This document shows positions 23,941 through 37,184 of a stretch of DNA of 64,000 nt, piece by piece; the first letter of the stretch is position 1, and each line of letters opens with the position of its first letter. The DNA comes from Impatiens glandulifera (Eukaryota; Streptophyta; Magnoliopsida; Ericales; Balsaminaceae): the NCBI RefSeq assembly GCF_907164915.1, contig NC_061869.1:18453125-18517124 (forward strand), given 5' to 3'. The position numbers and the translations under genes are program-made. The notes under the pieces are model-generated. The model was not told the origin of the DNA, ran no database searches, and worked only from the letters and a program-made list of their open reading frames with translations.

Positions 23941-24958
23941 ATTTTTTTTTTTTTGAAGTATTGGAGAATTTATTTTGGTTGTAACTTTTGTAAATAAAAT
24001 TCTATGTGAAATATATATATATTTTTATTATCATTGTATTTGTGTTCTCTTTAATTTATATATATTAATTTAAACAGATAGAAATATAAATAAATATTAT
24101 TAATGTATAAATATTTTAAATAAAATAATATTATTCAAATTTAATTAATTTTGATTTTTATTTTAGTTTTTAATAATTGAATTAAATTCCATTTAAATTT
24201 AATGTTAACCTATATTTTTAAATATATTAAATATTTAAAATTATATTTTTTTTATGAGTGGAATCTATTTTTTTGTTTACTTACAAAACATCAAATGAAT
24301 AAATGGTGTCTTACACATTTATAAAAAATGAATAAATGAATAAATTAATATATATAATTAAATATTTTTAAAAAATAAGAAAATAAAATTATTATAATAG
24401 ATAGTTTGAAAAATATTATAAAATATTTAAAATTAATATATATATATATATAATTAAATAAAGAATATATAATAATTCATAGTTTCATTATAAATTTTGC
24501 ACTAATTTTAAAATTTCTCTTTTAGATATATATAGTGTCTCACTTTGTTATTTTATAATAATAAATACATTTAATAATCTCTTTCAAATTTAAAATATTT
24601 AGTTAAATATATTTAAATAAAATTTATAGTTATATTATTTTTTTTATTAATTTGTCTTTAGATTTTTTTTTTTTAATTTTTTTTATGAAACTTTTTTATA
24701 TTTTTTTCTTTTTCTGTTATTTAATAATATATTTTAAAAATAATATAATTACTATTTTTTATTAAATAATAACATGAATTGTTATTTTTATTTAACAATA
24801 ATAATTTAATATTAATAATTAATATTATACGGGTGGAAAAAGCACGCAGGATCACATTACAAAATAAAATAACAAATATTTATCAATTATTTAAAATATA
24901 TTAAAATATAATATGACATACATTTTTTAGAATTTTATTATTTATATATAGATGGAGG

Positions 24959-25257
24959 AATGATAAACTCAACGAAAGCAAGTCCACGAATCCGGCGTAA
25001 CTTGTCAGGTTGTCTTCACGTCCCGAAATTACTCATTTCGGGTCCTGAAACCACTCATTTCAAGTCCCGAAACGGCCATTTTAGGAGGAAAAAAAATGTT
25101 GGTCCCGAAATGGCCGTTTCTGGAAATTATGAAGCCGTTTCGATACCTGAAATAAGCGTTTCAGGATATTTTAAAAAATTTCTCTCTCATACCCACACGT
25201 TAAGTCACGTTGATTCGTGAACTGACTTTCGTTGAATCTTTGGTTGAGTTTATCATT
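24959..25257. mobile_element. MITE with AATGATAAACTCAAC termini, copy 1
   Basis: The left end AATGATAAACTCAACGAAAG is mirrored by the right end (opposite strand AATGATAAACTCAACCAAAG). The interior has repeated CCCGAAA/TTTCGGG words. The second copy (36566-36898) keeps about 50 bp of inverted repeat and an extra 12-bp stretch lost here. TA-rich flanks obscure any target duplication. Confidence 0.75.
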
Positions 25258-25850
25258 ATATATATATATATATATTATCTATTTATTATATTTTATGTCT
25301 ATATATAAATAATTAATTAATTTAAAAATAAATATTGAAAGATAAAAAATATATTTCTGTTAAATATATTAGTTTTTTATTTAAATATTTATTAAATAAT
25401 TAACTTTAAATATCATTTTACTTAATAATTTTTATTATAAAATATTTTTATTATAAAAGATATATTAACAATGATTTAAAAAATTGTCTAAATTTTTATT
25501 TTTATAAATACTAATATTATTTTCCCTAAATATTATCCTTCTTTTGCCGTTCAAAATATTTTCGAGCATTTTTTACTCGGGTTCTTGTTTTTATTTTGGC
25601 TAACCAACCATATTATTCCACATTTATTCACCAATTTAATCGACCTCTCATCTAATACTATTACTTCTATTTCAGTCAAACCAACTCATCTCATTCACAT
25701 GATTTAATTATCAAAATCATTTTTCCATAAGAAATCTCTCATATTATTAATTTCATTCGTATACTTTCATCATTTTTCCACCAAAGCATCTCAACATTAT
25801 CAACCTCTTTTATCATCACTTTGGCAAACCAAACAACCATCTCATTAGGG

Positions 25851-27253
25851 TTGTAAATGAATCAAATACTTTTGATTCGATTCGGTATTCGTATTTTGAT
25901 ATTCGTATTCGTAATTTTGTGATTCGAATTCGAATAAAAATATCCATTTCGATTCGACTAATAAACGAATACGAATACAAAATAAAGATATTCGATTCGG
26001 TATTCGTTAATATTCGATTAAATAATCGATTATATATATATATATTATATATATATATATATTATTATATATATAAACCATTTTATTAATTTTAATTTTA
26101 TAAATATTATTTATTCTAAAACCCTAGTTCATATATATTTCTTCGGTTGAAAACTTGAAACCCACATCTAGTCATTCTGCTTCTAATCACTCAAAACCTA
26201 TCACCGCCTCCATCTCATCTCTTCTCTTCTCCAGTCGACATTACTTCGGTCGTCGCCGCCGCCTCCATGTAGTTCTCTTCTCCGCTCGTCGTCTTCTCCA
26301 CTCGACACTACTCCTATGATTTCTCTGATGAGTCCTTTTCTTCTCCGGCCAAGTATTTCTTGACCAGCTATAACCCATATCTAATATGACAATTAAATAT
26401 TGTATATCATTTAGAATATAGATATATTTTTTAACATTTTAAGCTCTAATTACATATTTGTTATGAAAGGGGGAGAAAACTATGATCGAGATAAATGATA
26501 ATGAATGTGATGATGCCTTGCGAATTGAGAATGTGAATGTTGATGGGGAGAAAGATAAGAAAGAATGTAAAGATGATGAAGTTGAGGAAGAAGGTAAAAA
26601 TGTGAAAGATGGTAAAGATGATGAAATTGAGGAAGATAAGGGGCATTTTGAAAGAAAAAAAGAAAGAAAGTTTCCAAAGCTCATACCGAATTCATTGAAA
26701 TGATCGAAAATGATGAAAATTTTAAGTACCAATGTATATATTGCAAAAGTCTTCTTTTTAGGCCAACTATCGGTAGAATAAGTCATCTTTGGAATCACTT
26801 GAAGAGGTGCGTGCAAAAGAAAATGCACACTGAAAAGCAAAGACATTGCAATTTCAGCCTATCAAATCCAAGTTTGAGATGAATCCTTTGTCAGATGGTA
26901 AATATGATCATATGAAGAAAAGAGAGGCCATTGCCCATTGGATTTTAATGAATGAGAAACCGTTTAATGTTGTAGAAAGTTTTGGTTTTACTTTAATGTT
27001 AAGTATCAACCAACCACTATTTGAAAAGATTTCTCGTGCCACGATAAAGAAAGATGTCATTAATGTATATAACATAGAGAAGAAAAAATTACAATTGTCG
27101 TTGAGAGACATCAATAAGATTTCCTTAACCACTGACATTTGGAAGTCAAAGGTCCAAAAGATTTCTTATATGTGTGTCACTGGTCACTTTCTTGATTCAA
27201 ATTGGAACCTTCACAAACGACTTCTTAGCTTCATACCTCTACCTCCTCCACAT
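25851..27253 (+). pseudogene. hAT-family transposase remnant (BED zinc finger, N-terminal half)
   Basis: The 5' end GGGTTGTAAATGAATC with GATTCG/ATTCGTATTCG repeats resembles the outer ends of plant hAT elements. Coding similarity starts near 26460: an acidic leader, KAHTEFIEM, then a BED finger with CIYCK...HLWNHLKRC (26730-26810), then hAT transposase core segments INQPLFEKIS, LTTDIWKS and NLHKRLLSFIPLPPPH. Frame changes occur near 26670 and 26845, so the gene is broken. Similarity stops at 27253, where an inverted copy of its own last 18 bp and then an LTR-like repeat begin. The C-terminal dimerisation domain is missing here; a separate hAT relic of that region is at 52605. Confidence 0.85.
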
Positions 27254-27271
27254 GCTAAGAAGTCGTTTGTG
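27212..27271. repeat. perfect 18-bp inverted repeat at the hAT/LTR-like junction
   Basis: Arms CACAAACGACTTCTTAGC (27212-27229) and GCTAAGAAGTCGTTTGTG (27254-27271) are exact reverse complements around a 24-bp loop. The left arm is hAT coding sequence (HKRLL region); the right arm is the first sequence after hAT similarity ends. Confidence 0.9.
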
Positions 27272-29496
27272 GCTACAAGTTGGCTCAAAACAACCAAAAT
27301 GCCATTAATGGCTTGTGGCTATTTCAGGTCACTTGAAGTCTCCACCGACTTAGGGAAGCTATAAATAGACCCCCCTAAGTTGTTCCCAATCTAATGAATC
27401 AACTTCCCACATCTAAATCTAAGAAAATCAAAAATCCGCCATTAAAATTTGATGCTTTCAGATTTTTCAAATTTTCTATTTGAAGCATTAAAACTTGGAT
27501 CTTAGCATCCCAAAAACTTTTTTAATGATAAAAAAGTGTTTTTCAATCCTTGGTAAGGATTAAATCACCCTCTAATTCATATTTACAGTTTAAATTTGAA
27601 ATTTCTATATTTTAAATTAAATAATCTTGTATGATTGCTTCTTATGGTGTTTTATGGATGAATAATGATATATGATCATCTAAAAACTATCTGGATAAGA
27701 TAGAACCGATCAATCAATCTTAATAACAAAACCTAAAATTTGAATTTTCAAAATCTAAAAAACGGGTTTCTTGTTCTTGGGTTAATTATGTTGAATCACA
27801 GCCAAGAAAGCTTCCCAACATGATTGTAATGATGTTGGGCAAGTGTTTTGATCACGTTTGATCCATTCCGGTCATGTTTGATCAAAATCAAAAAATTTAA
27901 AATAATTGAAATTTTTTAGTTCTTGAATTGGTTCAAACAAGCACCGAGTGTTCTTGTTTTGGTACCAATCAAGTATATATAGTATAATGAAGTTATTGGA
28001 TAGCTCATTACACTTCAAAACAACTTTAAAATCAAAAATATGATTTTTGATCACAAATTGTTTTAAATATATTGATCATCATCCAAGTTGATCCATACCT
28101 TGAGATGATGATTAACATATTCCTAGGAGCTTGGTAAAGGTACCCAAGCTCTTGGATCAAAGAATCATAGATAAAACATGAATTTAAAAACCTGCACACT
28201 TGTGTTCTTAACGATTGAGGCTTGCTATCCTAGGCCAAGAGATCCAACCGAGGATCCTCAGTCCGGACCGAAACATAGGACCGAAAAATTTGGACCAATG
28301 TTCTTGAGCTAGAACTGAAAAATCCGACCGAGGATTTCCACATAGGACTGAGAGGTCCAACCTGAGACTAAGACTTCTAAAACTCATGAATGAGAGGTCT
28401 AATCTTGGGACCGAGAATCCCTAACCTAGGACCGTGAGCTCCCGAACCCAGGACTGAGGGACTTAGCCTAGAGCTAGCCCAAGACCGAGAAGTTTGTACA
28501 CCTTGACTGAGGGACTTAGTCCTAGGCTAAATCAGAACCGATGGGTTTATACACCTACACTGGTAAGATCAGCCAAGGACCGAGAGTTCTTAGCACCCAA
28601 ACCGAGGGACTTCGGCACCCAAACTGAAGATCCCGAGCCTCGACCAAGAGGCTCCTCAAACCGGACTGAGGGTCTTTTGACCTCGACCGATAAAAATGAA
28701 CCTATGGCTCAAGACTCTAGTCTTAATGCCTGTTTAGTTCTACTTTTCGAAATTCAAAATTATTTTTGTAGTTTTAGGATTCCAAATCATTTTCTAAAAA
28801 TCCCAAAAAAACCCAAAAAATTATAAAATATTTTAAAATTATTTTTTGTGTTTATTCCTAAACCCTAATACCTTTAAAAATGACTAATATTCTTCATGTA
28901 TTTTCTCCCTAAGAAATTATCAACAACATATACCAGCATTTAAACATTGTTGTTTCAATATTTTAAATAACGCACAAACCTTACGCATGCTTAGGACCGC
29001 AATAATTGGTTAAAACTCAAACATTTACCACCGATTTTCAAAAGTCAACTTTTTAACTAGAGACCATTTTTAAACAGGTATGGAGGATGAAGCGCAAAAG
29101 CTCTTCTCAAGTATTGTCAAACTACGACTAAAAGAAAACTCTAGTTAATACGTTTGTAAACATATGCCAACTTTTATTGATTTTCAACAATCAATTGGCG
29201 ACTCTGTTTGAAAATAAATAATTTGTTTAATTAATTATGTTTAATTAATTTGAACTAAAGGAATTTCTAAAAATCAAATTGTGATTTGATTATCATAAAT
29301 CCCCAGATTATTTAAAATTGAACCTAAAAGTTAATTATTTTTAATTAATTTCAAAAACGGTCAGAAATCAATGAATTCTTTTAAAAATAATATTTTATTT
29401 TAAAAGAAAATTCCTAACACACAAACTGATGTTGAATTTCTTGAACCTCGAGCTTTCCACGGAAACCAATAAAAAGGATTTTTAGGGGTGTTACAA
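27254..29496 (+). repeat. LTR-like dispersed element with GACCGAG block, copy C
   Basis: Order: CTATAAATAGACC TATA-like site (about 27360), AT-rich leader, a region matching 46985 onward (GATCACGTTTGATCCAT, GTTCTTGAATTGGTTCAAACAAGC), a GACCGAG-rich block (28230-28700), TATACCAGCATTTAAAC, AAGCGCAAAAGC, CAATTGGCGACTCTG (29193) and an end at GGGGTGTTACA (29496). Copy F (46985-48742) matches most of it. It contains no gag or pol frames, so it is either a solo LTR or a non-autonomous element. Confidence 0.7.
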
Positions 29497-30340
29497 CCAT
29501 TTTTATTGCATCATAGATTAACTTCTTCCTTATTAAAGTTAGAGTATATTTTAACACAATCACTAAACATATTTTGGTTAACACATGATGATTGACTGGT
29601 TAGGGTCGGTATGCGTACATTTTCCTACGTACCTTAATTTTATAGGTATCTTGTGTCGTATAGTGCATTCTAGTTTCATCAATCATCAATTGATGCTCCA
29701 ATGCCTTAAATCTGACATATGTGAGTTGCATGATTTCTCTCGATTGATACATCGTGCATGACGGGTTGATTTCAGTACCAACTGGTAACTAACCTTTGGA
29801 TCATCAACTTGGTAGCTCATAGGTATATAATGGAGTTTGGTAGCTAGACTTCTCTTCATTTGAAGTCTATCTTACCTCTAGTTAGCTCCCACGATATATA
29901 TCATTATTAAAATGACTTTTATGTTTTCCATAGGTTAAATAACGTTTTGAGACTAGTACCAATTTGTTCATTTGCCTCTTTTGAACATTTTGATAAATTG
30001 TGGGTAATTTATGGTGCATCACAACTTCACCAATATTTGTTTAAAACCTCAGTGTCTATTGATTCCAGCCTATATTAAGTTCTTCACTTCCAACGCATTT
30101 CTAGACTCGACCGAGATGAATAACGGGTTTATGCTTTTTTAATGTTGAAGTTGAGTGTATTAGGAGAATTTTTGTTACTCTTGATCTCGGTTTGGTGATC
30201 TGTAGTTTAGTTTATGATCCATGGAAGACATGATGTTCGAATGATTTTTCTGAAAATTAAGGCTAGCTCAAGGTTTGTCAAATAAAAAACATATTGGAAG
30301 TTGCTTGCGATCCCGCTTTTAGAGAAGAGGAGTCCGACAA
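29497..30340 (+). repeat. sequence duplicated downstream of copies C and F (matches 48743-49510)
   Basis: Shared landmarks with 48743-49510 are ACCATTTTTATTGCATC, TTTGCCTCTTTTGAACATTTTGATAA, TAATTTATGGTGCATCACAA, TCTAGACTCGACCGAGATGAA and TTATGATCCATGGAAGAC. The longest open frames match no family. Because it follows the same element in both places, it is probably part of the same transposed or duplicated unit. Confidence 0.75.
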
Positions 30341-30664
30341 TAAAGATAAAAAATCTGATTTTATATTCCCATGCAAAGGAACTTCTATCACTTGGCTCAC
30401 TCATGAGTTGACCTAACCAACCTGGGTTGACTCACCATTTACTATGTCAACCCACTCCAAGCCTATGCCAACCTCGCTGGAGACCGCTAGCATCTAGGGA
30501 TTGCAATGGGGGCGGTTTGGGGCGAGAAATCCATTTATCATCTCTACATCGTTTTACTTCGTGAATATTTGTACTACATCCACATGGGGCACCGTTTATA
30601 CCATATTCAAAAAATAAATAAATTTTTATATAATGAATATATATAAATGAATTTTTTTGGGCAA
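30341..30664. other. short spacer with a possible hAT-MITE end
   Basis: CTAGGGATTGCAATGGGGGCGG at about 30494 resembles the GC-rich terminal motif of some hAT MITEs. CACATGGGGCACCGTTTATAC at 30580 recurs at 49500. No gene seen. Confidence 0.35.
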
Positions 30665-31210
30665 CTGATTGTAATGATGTTGAGCAACTATTTGGATCAC
30701 GTTTGATCCATCCTGTCATGTTTGATCAAAATAAAAATAAAAAACATTTAGTTCTTGAATTGATTTAAACAAGCACTGAGTGTTCTTGTTTTGGTACCAA
30801 TCAGATATATGTAGTATAATGAAGTTATTGGATAGCTCCTTACACTTCAAAACAACTTTAAAATAAAAATATGATTTTTGATCACAAATTATTTTAAATA
30901 AATTGATCATCATCCAAGTTGATCCATACATTGAAATGATGATCAACATGTTCCTAGGAGCTTTGTGAAGGTACCCAAGCTCTTAGATCAAAGAATCATA
31001 GATAAAAGATGAATTTAAAAACATGCACACTTGTGTTCTTAATGACTGAGGCTTGATATCCTATGCCAAGAGATCTGACCGAGGATCCTTAGTCCGGACC
31101 GAAACATAGTACCGAGAAATTCGGACCAATGTTCTTGAGCTAAAACCGAAAAATCCGACCGATGATTTCCACCTAGGACTGAGAGGTCCAACCTGAGATT
31201 GAGACTTAAC
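30665..31210 (+). repeat. LTR-like dispersed element, copy D (truncated)
   Basis: Matches 27835-28380 and 46985-47560 (GATCACGTTTGATCCATCC, TTCTTGAATTGATTTAAACAAGC, GACCGAGGATCCTTAG) and stops abruptly at about 31205 after GGTCCAACCTGAGATTGAGACT, inside the GACCGAG block. Confidence 0.8.
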
Positions 31211-33650
31211 GACGTTAGTTAAAACATACACATAGCGCACATCAATGGAGGAATGCCGACGGAAGGCCTAGGCGTCCACACTTTGGCAAAAAACGACGTC
31301 GTTTTAACTCCTTCAGCGCTCAAACGCAAAAGAAGCAAACAACATCGTTTCAACTCTACTTTTTATTCTTCCTCGCGACAAACGACATGATGATCCGTCG
31401 GATTCTTTGATTTTTCAAAGATAGAACTCCAACGTTAGTCCACCAAATCCAGTGATTTAAAAGTTGAAATGAGCACCCTAACATGATGATTATTTCACCT
31501 ATGATTATAGGAGCAATCATGCCTTATAACGATCAACTAGATGAAGAATAGACAAAAGTCATTAATGACCTTTTATTTGAAATTTGATTCACTTGATCGA
31601 TGAACAGACTTAAGGTGGCTATAATTAGCTCCTTAGGCAAACCAAAGGCAAGGATCAGAATCATAAGCCCTCAATCCAATTCATAAGAAATCCATCATTA
31701 AAATTTTAAGCTTTTCTTGAAAACGTGAAATTTTGTGTAAAGCGTTAAAGCTCGGTTCTGGGTAATCACAATGCTTCTAAAAGTTTCTAGGAGTGTTCTC
31801 CAACTCACTATAAGATTTTATTTGTGTTGTAATTCAACTTATGAATTCAAATTGAAAATTTTTACATCTCAGTTCTTCCAGTTTTACATACTGATTGGTT
31901 ATTCAATTTCTTGATTAAAAAACGACCCCGAGAACATTATAAAATTTCTGTCGAAACTAGTTCGAATCAATCGATCCAAATCAAAAATACTCATATTTAA
32001 TTTTAAGCATTTTCAAAATCAGGTTACTTATTGAGTTATAACTAAAAACAGTGACCCAAAAATATTTATAACATGTTTTTAGAAATGTTATAAATCCAAG
32101 CAATTCCGATCATGTTTGATAAAAAACTATTTTTTTATTATTAAAATAAAATTTTAAGTTCTCGAATTAGTTAAAATGAATAGTCATTGTTCATATTTTG
32201 GTTTATTTGATCATAATATGTATAAGGAAGTTATTGGTAAACTCCTTATACCAAATAAAACCTTTAAAATAATAAACACATTTTTTGTTCAAACACTATT
32301 TGAATCAAATGGACATCATCCCAATAGAATGATGCATTAGGATGATGTTATAAATGATCATTGAAACTAGACAAACATCCCCAATCCCTTGGATTGAAGG
32401 ATAAAAGCCCTATTCAAAATAATCAAATATGTAGTTTATTGTTCTTGACGTCCAACCGAGGGTTCTGCTTGGGTTCGTTTTCCGATAAAGAAAATTGAAC
32501 CCTCCCCTGCACCTGGCCTATGGATTTTTAGCTTGGCCTTGATTTTCGATCGAAAAAATATGCCTGACATAGTTTCCGACTGAGGAATCTTAGCCTCGAC
32601 CGAGAATCCTCTACACCCGACCGAGGATCTTCCACATGTGATTGAGGAATCTTAGCCTCAACTAAGAACTCCCCTACACCCGACCAAGGAATCCTAGCCA
32701 CTACCAAGGATCCCTCGCACCCGACCGAGAACTCCTCTACACTTGAACGAGGAATTCTAGCCTCGACCGAGGATCCCTTGCACCCAAGCGAGAGTCCAAC
32801 GCCCACGACCGATGATTTTTAGCCTATGACCGAGGGATCGACACCCACGACCGAGAGAACGGATCCTAAGACTTGTTTGTTTTGAATTTGAATTTTATTT
32901 TTTTAAAATTAGAAGCCATAAATCATTTTCCAAAAACCTAAAAAAATAGAAAACAATTTAAATTATTTTTATAATATTTTCACAAAAATATATTTTGATA
33001 AGGTCCTATTTGGATTTATTTTAAAATTTTAATGTCTTAAACTGATATTTTTCAGGTACCTTTCTCGATAATCATCGACATCACTCGCATGTACCAACAT
33101 TTAAATATCATTCTCCAATTTTAAATGCAAAAAAATATATGCATGTTACTTGAAAATAATTGGTTAAATAAAACGTAATAAACCAATTTTTTAAAAGTCG
33201 AGATTTTATAAAGTAGAAACTGTTCTTTAACGGGTATGGAAGATATAATGTTAAAGTCCTTTCTCAATTATCAATAAACATCGAATTTAATAGAATCTCT
33301 AATCAAATATACGTTTATATATGCTCACAACATATTTTACAGATTTTAAATTAAAAATTAATTTGCAAATCTTTCAATAAAAGAAATAATCTTTTAAATT
33401 AACTATTTTTTATTAATTTAAAAACACGTAGTTATTTTAATTAAATTATGATTTTATTATTTTAAATTCAAAAGATTATTTAAAATTGATCATAAAAAAT
33501 TTATTATTGTTATAATTAATTTAAAATGTAGAAATACATTTTGTGTAAATCTTTTAAAATAATATTTCTTAAAAGAATTTCGACATGTAAACCAATGTTG
33601 AAATCTCTCGAACTTCAAGCTTTTTCAAGACAAGGAATTTCTAGAGGTTA
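31211..33650 (+). repeat. LTR-like dispersed element with GACCGAG block, copy E
   Basis: CATTAATG motif (31560), GGCTATAATTAG, AT-rich leader, GACCGAGGATC-rich block (32440-32870), TTTTTCAGGTACCTTTCTCG (33050), CATGTAAACCAATGTTGAAAT and an end near GAGGTTACAAATA (33650). The 3' part is nearly the same as copy A. Segmental duplication II, copy 2, begins directly after it. Confidence 0.7.
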
Positions 33651-34781
33651 CAAATAGAAGGTAAATAGCCAAAATTTTGTAAAGTAGAGACAATTATTTA
33701 ACGGGGCACATAAGAAGTAAAGTAAAATTCATTTATCGCGTGTTACCAAACATTCGAACTAAAATAATGTCTATAAATACGTTTGTACACGTAAATATAT
33801 ATTTTTTAATTTTAAGATTAATTGAAGATTCTTACAATTCAAAAGCTCAATCATTTATAATAAATTAATTTAAAAATATTTATTTAATCAAACTTATCAT
33901 TCTAGTTCCTCGTCTCTTTTTATGAGATTCGAGAGGATGGTAAGTTTTGAGATTTGATTAAAGAATTAAAATTCATGGTTTGCTTAAAAATTAGTTAAAA
34001 CTTTTATTTGAATTAGTTAAATTAATATTTAAAAATGTTTTCGCATAATAAAAATAATTAAAACACTTTGTCCCAAATAACTAACTAATTTGAGGTCTTA
34101 CAATACTCAATTTTAAAACAATACTTATAAAATGTCTATAAAGAACCTTTAATTTATAAACGTGACAAATTTATTAGAAAAAAAATAATACGCTAATACT
34201 AGACCATATTTAATAAAACATGATACAATTTGAACAATAAATAATAAGGTCTAGTAAAATCTTAGATGTAATTTAAGAGATAATATTAAAATATTTATAA
34301 AATTAATCAACCATGTATATTTTAATAGTCATGCGTCCTTGTTAAAAATGAGGAGAAACCAAGTTATCTTAGTGCCATCATTTCCACGTTTTCCCTTATT
34401 AAGACTAATGTAAAATAATTAACAATTTGAATTTACCTAAAAATGTGCTACCTAAAAATTTATTAACCTAGATTCATATTGTTTCAAAATAATTTGAAAC
34501 TTCGTATTTTTAGATAAAAAAATAACTAAAGTAATTTTTATATCTAAAATTATGAACTATCCCGCTAACTCTAGGAAGAAAATATAATGTATTACTCACA
34601 AAACGTGACTTACACATTTTAAATATGTAGCCTCCTATTACCTCTCCATCTTTTAGGCTAGTGATATAAAATTTTACCTATTTGAATGATTGAGATTTAT
34701 GGATAATAAAACACTTAATATATGATTTAAAAAATATATAAGAGGAAAAAATATAATTAAAGAAACTTGCATTCAAACGTT

Positions 34782-35520
34782 GGGCCGAAAGGCCCATGCG
34801 CCTAGGGTTGGGTCATATTTGGCTCATGCGCGTATGGAGAATGAAAACCCTAGATTTGCATATAAATATGTCTTCAGATCATGTTAAGCAAAATCACTCA
34901 CAACTTTGGTTGGATGCCTCTAAGGCTTTGCCTCCTTTTTTCTCTCTAGAAACACTCATCTTTTTTCTCTAAGGCGTCGCCTCCTCTTTTCTTTCTAGAA
35001 ACACTTTTCTTTTCTCTTTAAAAACATTATATAAAAACACTAAAGTTATCATCGTGGTACTAACTAGATTCTTAAGTATTAATCTTTGAGACTTGAGATT
35101 TTGTATGGATACGGTTAGATATATCAGAGTTTTAGAAATTTATTACATATGTAAGACTAGATCAAATGATAGAAGGTATAAATTATTATATATTCACTTG
35201 AATTATAAAAAAATAATGATATATGATTTTGAAAATTTGATTTCTCTACAATTTTATATGGTCATTGCTCTTTTGATTACAATTTCACACTAATTCAAGA
35301 TGCTTTTATTCGTGTAATGACCAACATCTCCTTTTTCAATTTCTTTCGAAACAGGTATTCCAACAATAGCCTCCCATTACGGCTAAATCTTCTAGGGTAA
35401 TTGCAGCTTCTCCCATGGGAAGATGAAAGATTTAGTCTCTGAACACCTATAGATGGAGACCTTGGTAGGCTTTATCCAGCCACAGTAGAAAACCTTGGAA
35501 GGAAGCTGAAGCTGAAGACG
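34782..35520 (+). promoter_or_regulatory. promoter-like block and leader of unknown transcription unit, copy 2
   Basis: Same order as copy 1: TTGGGCCGAAAGGCCCATG at 34782, telo-box AAACCCTAG at 34845, TATAAATATG at 34861, CT-rich leader, TTTCGAAACAG-type acceptor (about 35350), then the hairpin-rich conserved segment. The leader is present once, without the 74-bp duplication of copy 1. Confidence 0.5.
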
Positions 35521-36565
35521 AAAGGTTATTCCTTAATGTAAAATTCATAAAACAAAAAATATATATATATATATATATATTTTTTTTTTTGTTGAAGTAT
35601 TGGAGAATTTATTTTAGTTCTAACTTTTGTAAATAAAATTCAATGTGAAAAATATATATATTTATTATCATTGTATTTGTGTTCTCTTTAATTTATATAT
35701 GTTAATTTAAACAGATAGAAATATCAATAAAATATTATTAATGTATAAATATTTTAAATAAAATAATATTATTTAAATTTAATTAATTTTGATTTGTATT
35801 TTAGTTTTTAATAATTGAATTAAATTCTATTCAAATTTAATGTTAACCTATATTTTTAAATATATTAAATATTTAAAATTATATTTTTTTTTATGAGTGG
35901 AATCTATTTTTTGTTTACTTACAAAACATCAAATGAATAAATTAATATATATAATTAAATATTTTTAAAAAATAAGAAAATAATATTATTATAATAGATA
36001 GTTTGAAAAATATTATAAAATATTTAAAATTATTATATATATATATATATAATTAAATAAAGAATATATAATAATTCATAGTTTCTTTATAAATTTTGCA
36101 CTAATTCTAAAATTTCTCTTTTAGATATATATAGTGTCGCACTTTGTTATTTTATAATAATAAATAAAATTAAAATACATCTAATAATCACTTTCAAATT
36201 TAAAATATTTAGTTAAATATATTTTAAAATAAAATTTATAGTTATATTATTTTTTATTAATTGGTCTTTAGAATTTTTTTGTATTTTAATTTATTTTTAT
36301 GAAACTTTTTTATATTTTTTTTTTCAGTTATTTAATAATATATTTTAAAAATAATATAATTACTATTTTTTATTAAATAATAAAATTAATTTTTATTTTT
36401 ATTTAACAATAATAATTTAATATTAATAATTAATATTATACTGGTGTAAAAAGTATAAAGGATCACATTACAAAATAAAATAACAAATATTTATGAATTA
36501 TTTAAAATATATTAAAATATAATATGACATACATTTTTTAGAATTTTATTATTTATATATAGAGG

Positions 36566-36898
36566 AATGATAAACTCAATGAAAGATTAAATGAAAGAAA
36601 GTCCATGAATCAAACCTAGCTTGCTAGGTTGTGTCCACGTCCCGAAAGCGCTCATTTCGGGTCTTGAAAGTACTCATTTCGGGTGCCAAAATCACTCATT
36701 TCAAGTCCCGAAGTGGCCGTTTCGAGAGGAAAAAATAAATTGGTCTGGAAATGGCCGTTTCGGGACATTATGAAGCCGTTTCGGTACCTGAGATAAGCGT
36801 TTCGGGATATTTTAAAAAAAATTTCTCTCCTACCCACATGTTAAGCCACGTTGATTCGTGGACTTACTTTCGTTGAATCTTTCGTAAAGTTTATCATT
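36566..36898. mobile_element. MITE with AATGATAAACTCAA termini, copy 2
   Basis: About 50 bp of imperfect inverted repeat: AATGATAAACTCAATGAAAG with AAGTCCATGAATCAA further in, against AATGATAAACTTTACGAAAG with AAGTCCACGAATCAA on the other strand. The interior carries CATTTCGGG/CCCGAAA direct repeats. About 333 bp, the more complete of the two copies. Confidence 0.8.
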
Positions 36899-37184
36899 TT
36901 TCATATATATATTTATATATATTATCTATTTATTATATTTTATGTCTGTATGTAAATAATTAATTAATTTAAAATATGAATATTAAAAGATAAAAAATAT
37001 ATTTCTTTTAAATATATTAGTTTTTTATTTAAATATTTATTAAATAATTAACTTTAAATATCATTTTACTTAATAATCATTATTATAAAATATTTTTATT
37101 ATAAAAGATATATTAATAATGATTTAAAAAATTGTCTAAATTTTTATTTTTATAAATACTAATATTATTTTCCTTAAATATTAA

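Larger units (their letters stand above)
21805..25850 (+). repeat. segmental duplication II, copy 1
   Basis: Matches 33660-37184 and continues at 38550-38875 in the same order and orientation. Shared landmarks are GTAAAGTAGAGACAA, GTTTTGAGATTTGATTAA, the promoter-like block (23102-23190 versus 34782-34868), the long AT-rich middle, and the inverted-repeat element (24959-25257 versus 36566-36898). This copy is uninterrupted where the other carries a solo LTR, and at its right end it runs into a hAT element. Confidence 0.85.
33660..37184 (+). repeat. segmental duplication II, copy 2 (left part)
   Basis: Collinear with 21805-25535, including the promoter-like block and the MITE. Interrupted at 37185 by a solo LTR; the duplication resumes at 38550. 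Confidence 0.85.

Noticed and set aside
28494..28826. 110-aa frame over the GACCGAG-rich block of copy C
   Set aside because: It arises from repeated ACCGAG/CCGAGG words; the collinear copy F has no equivalent frame.
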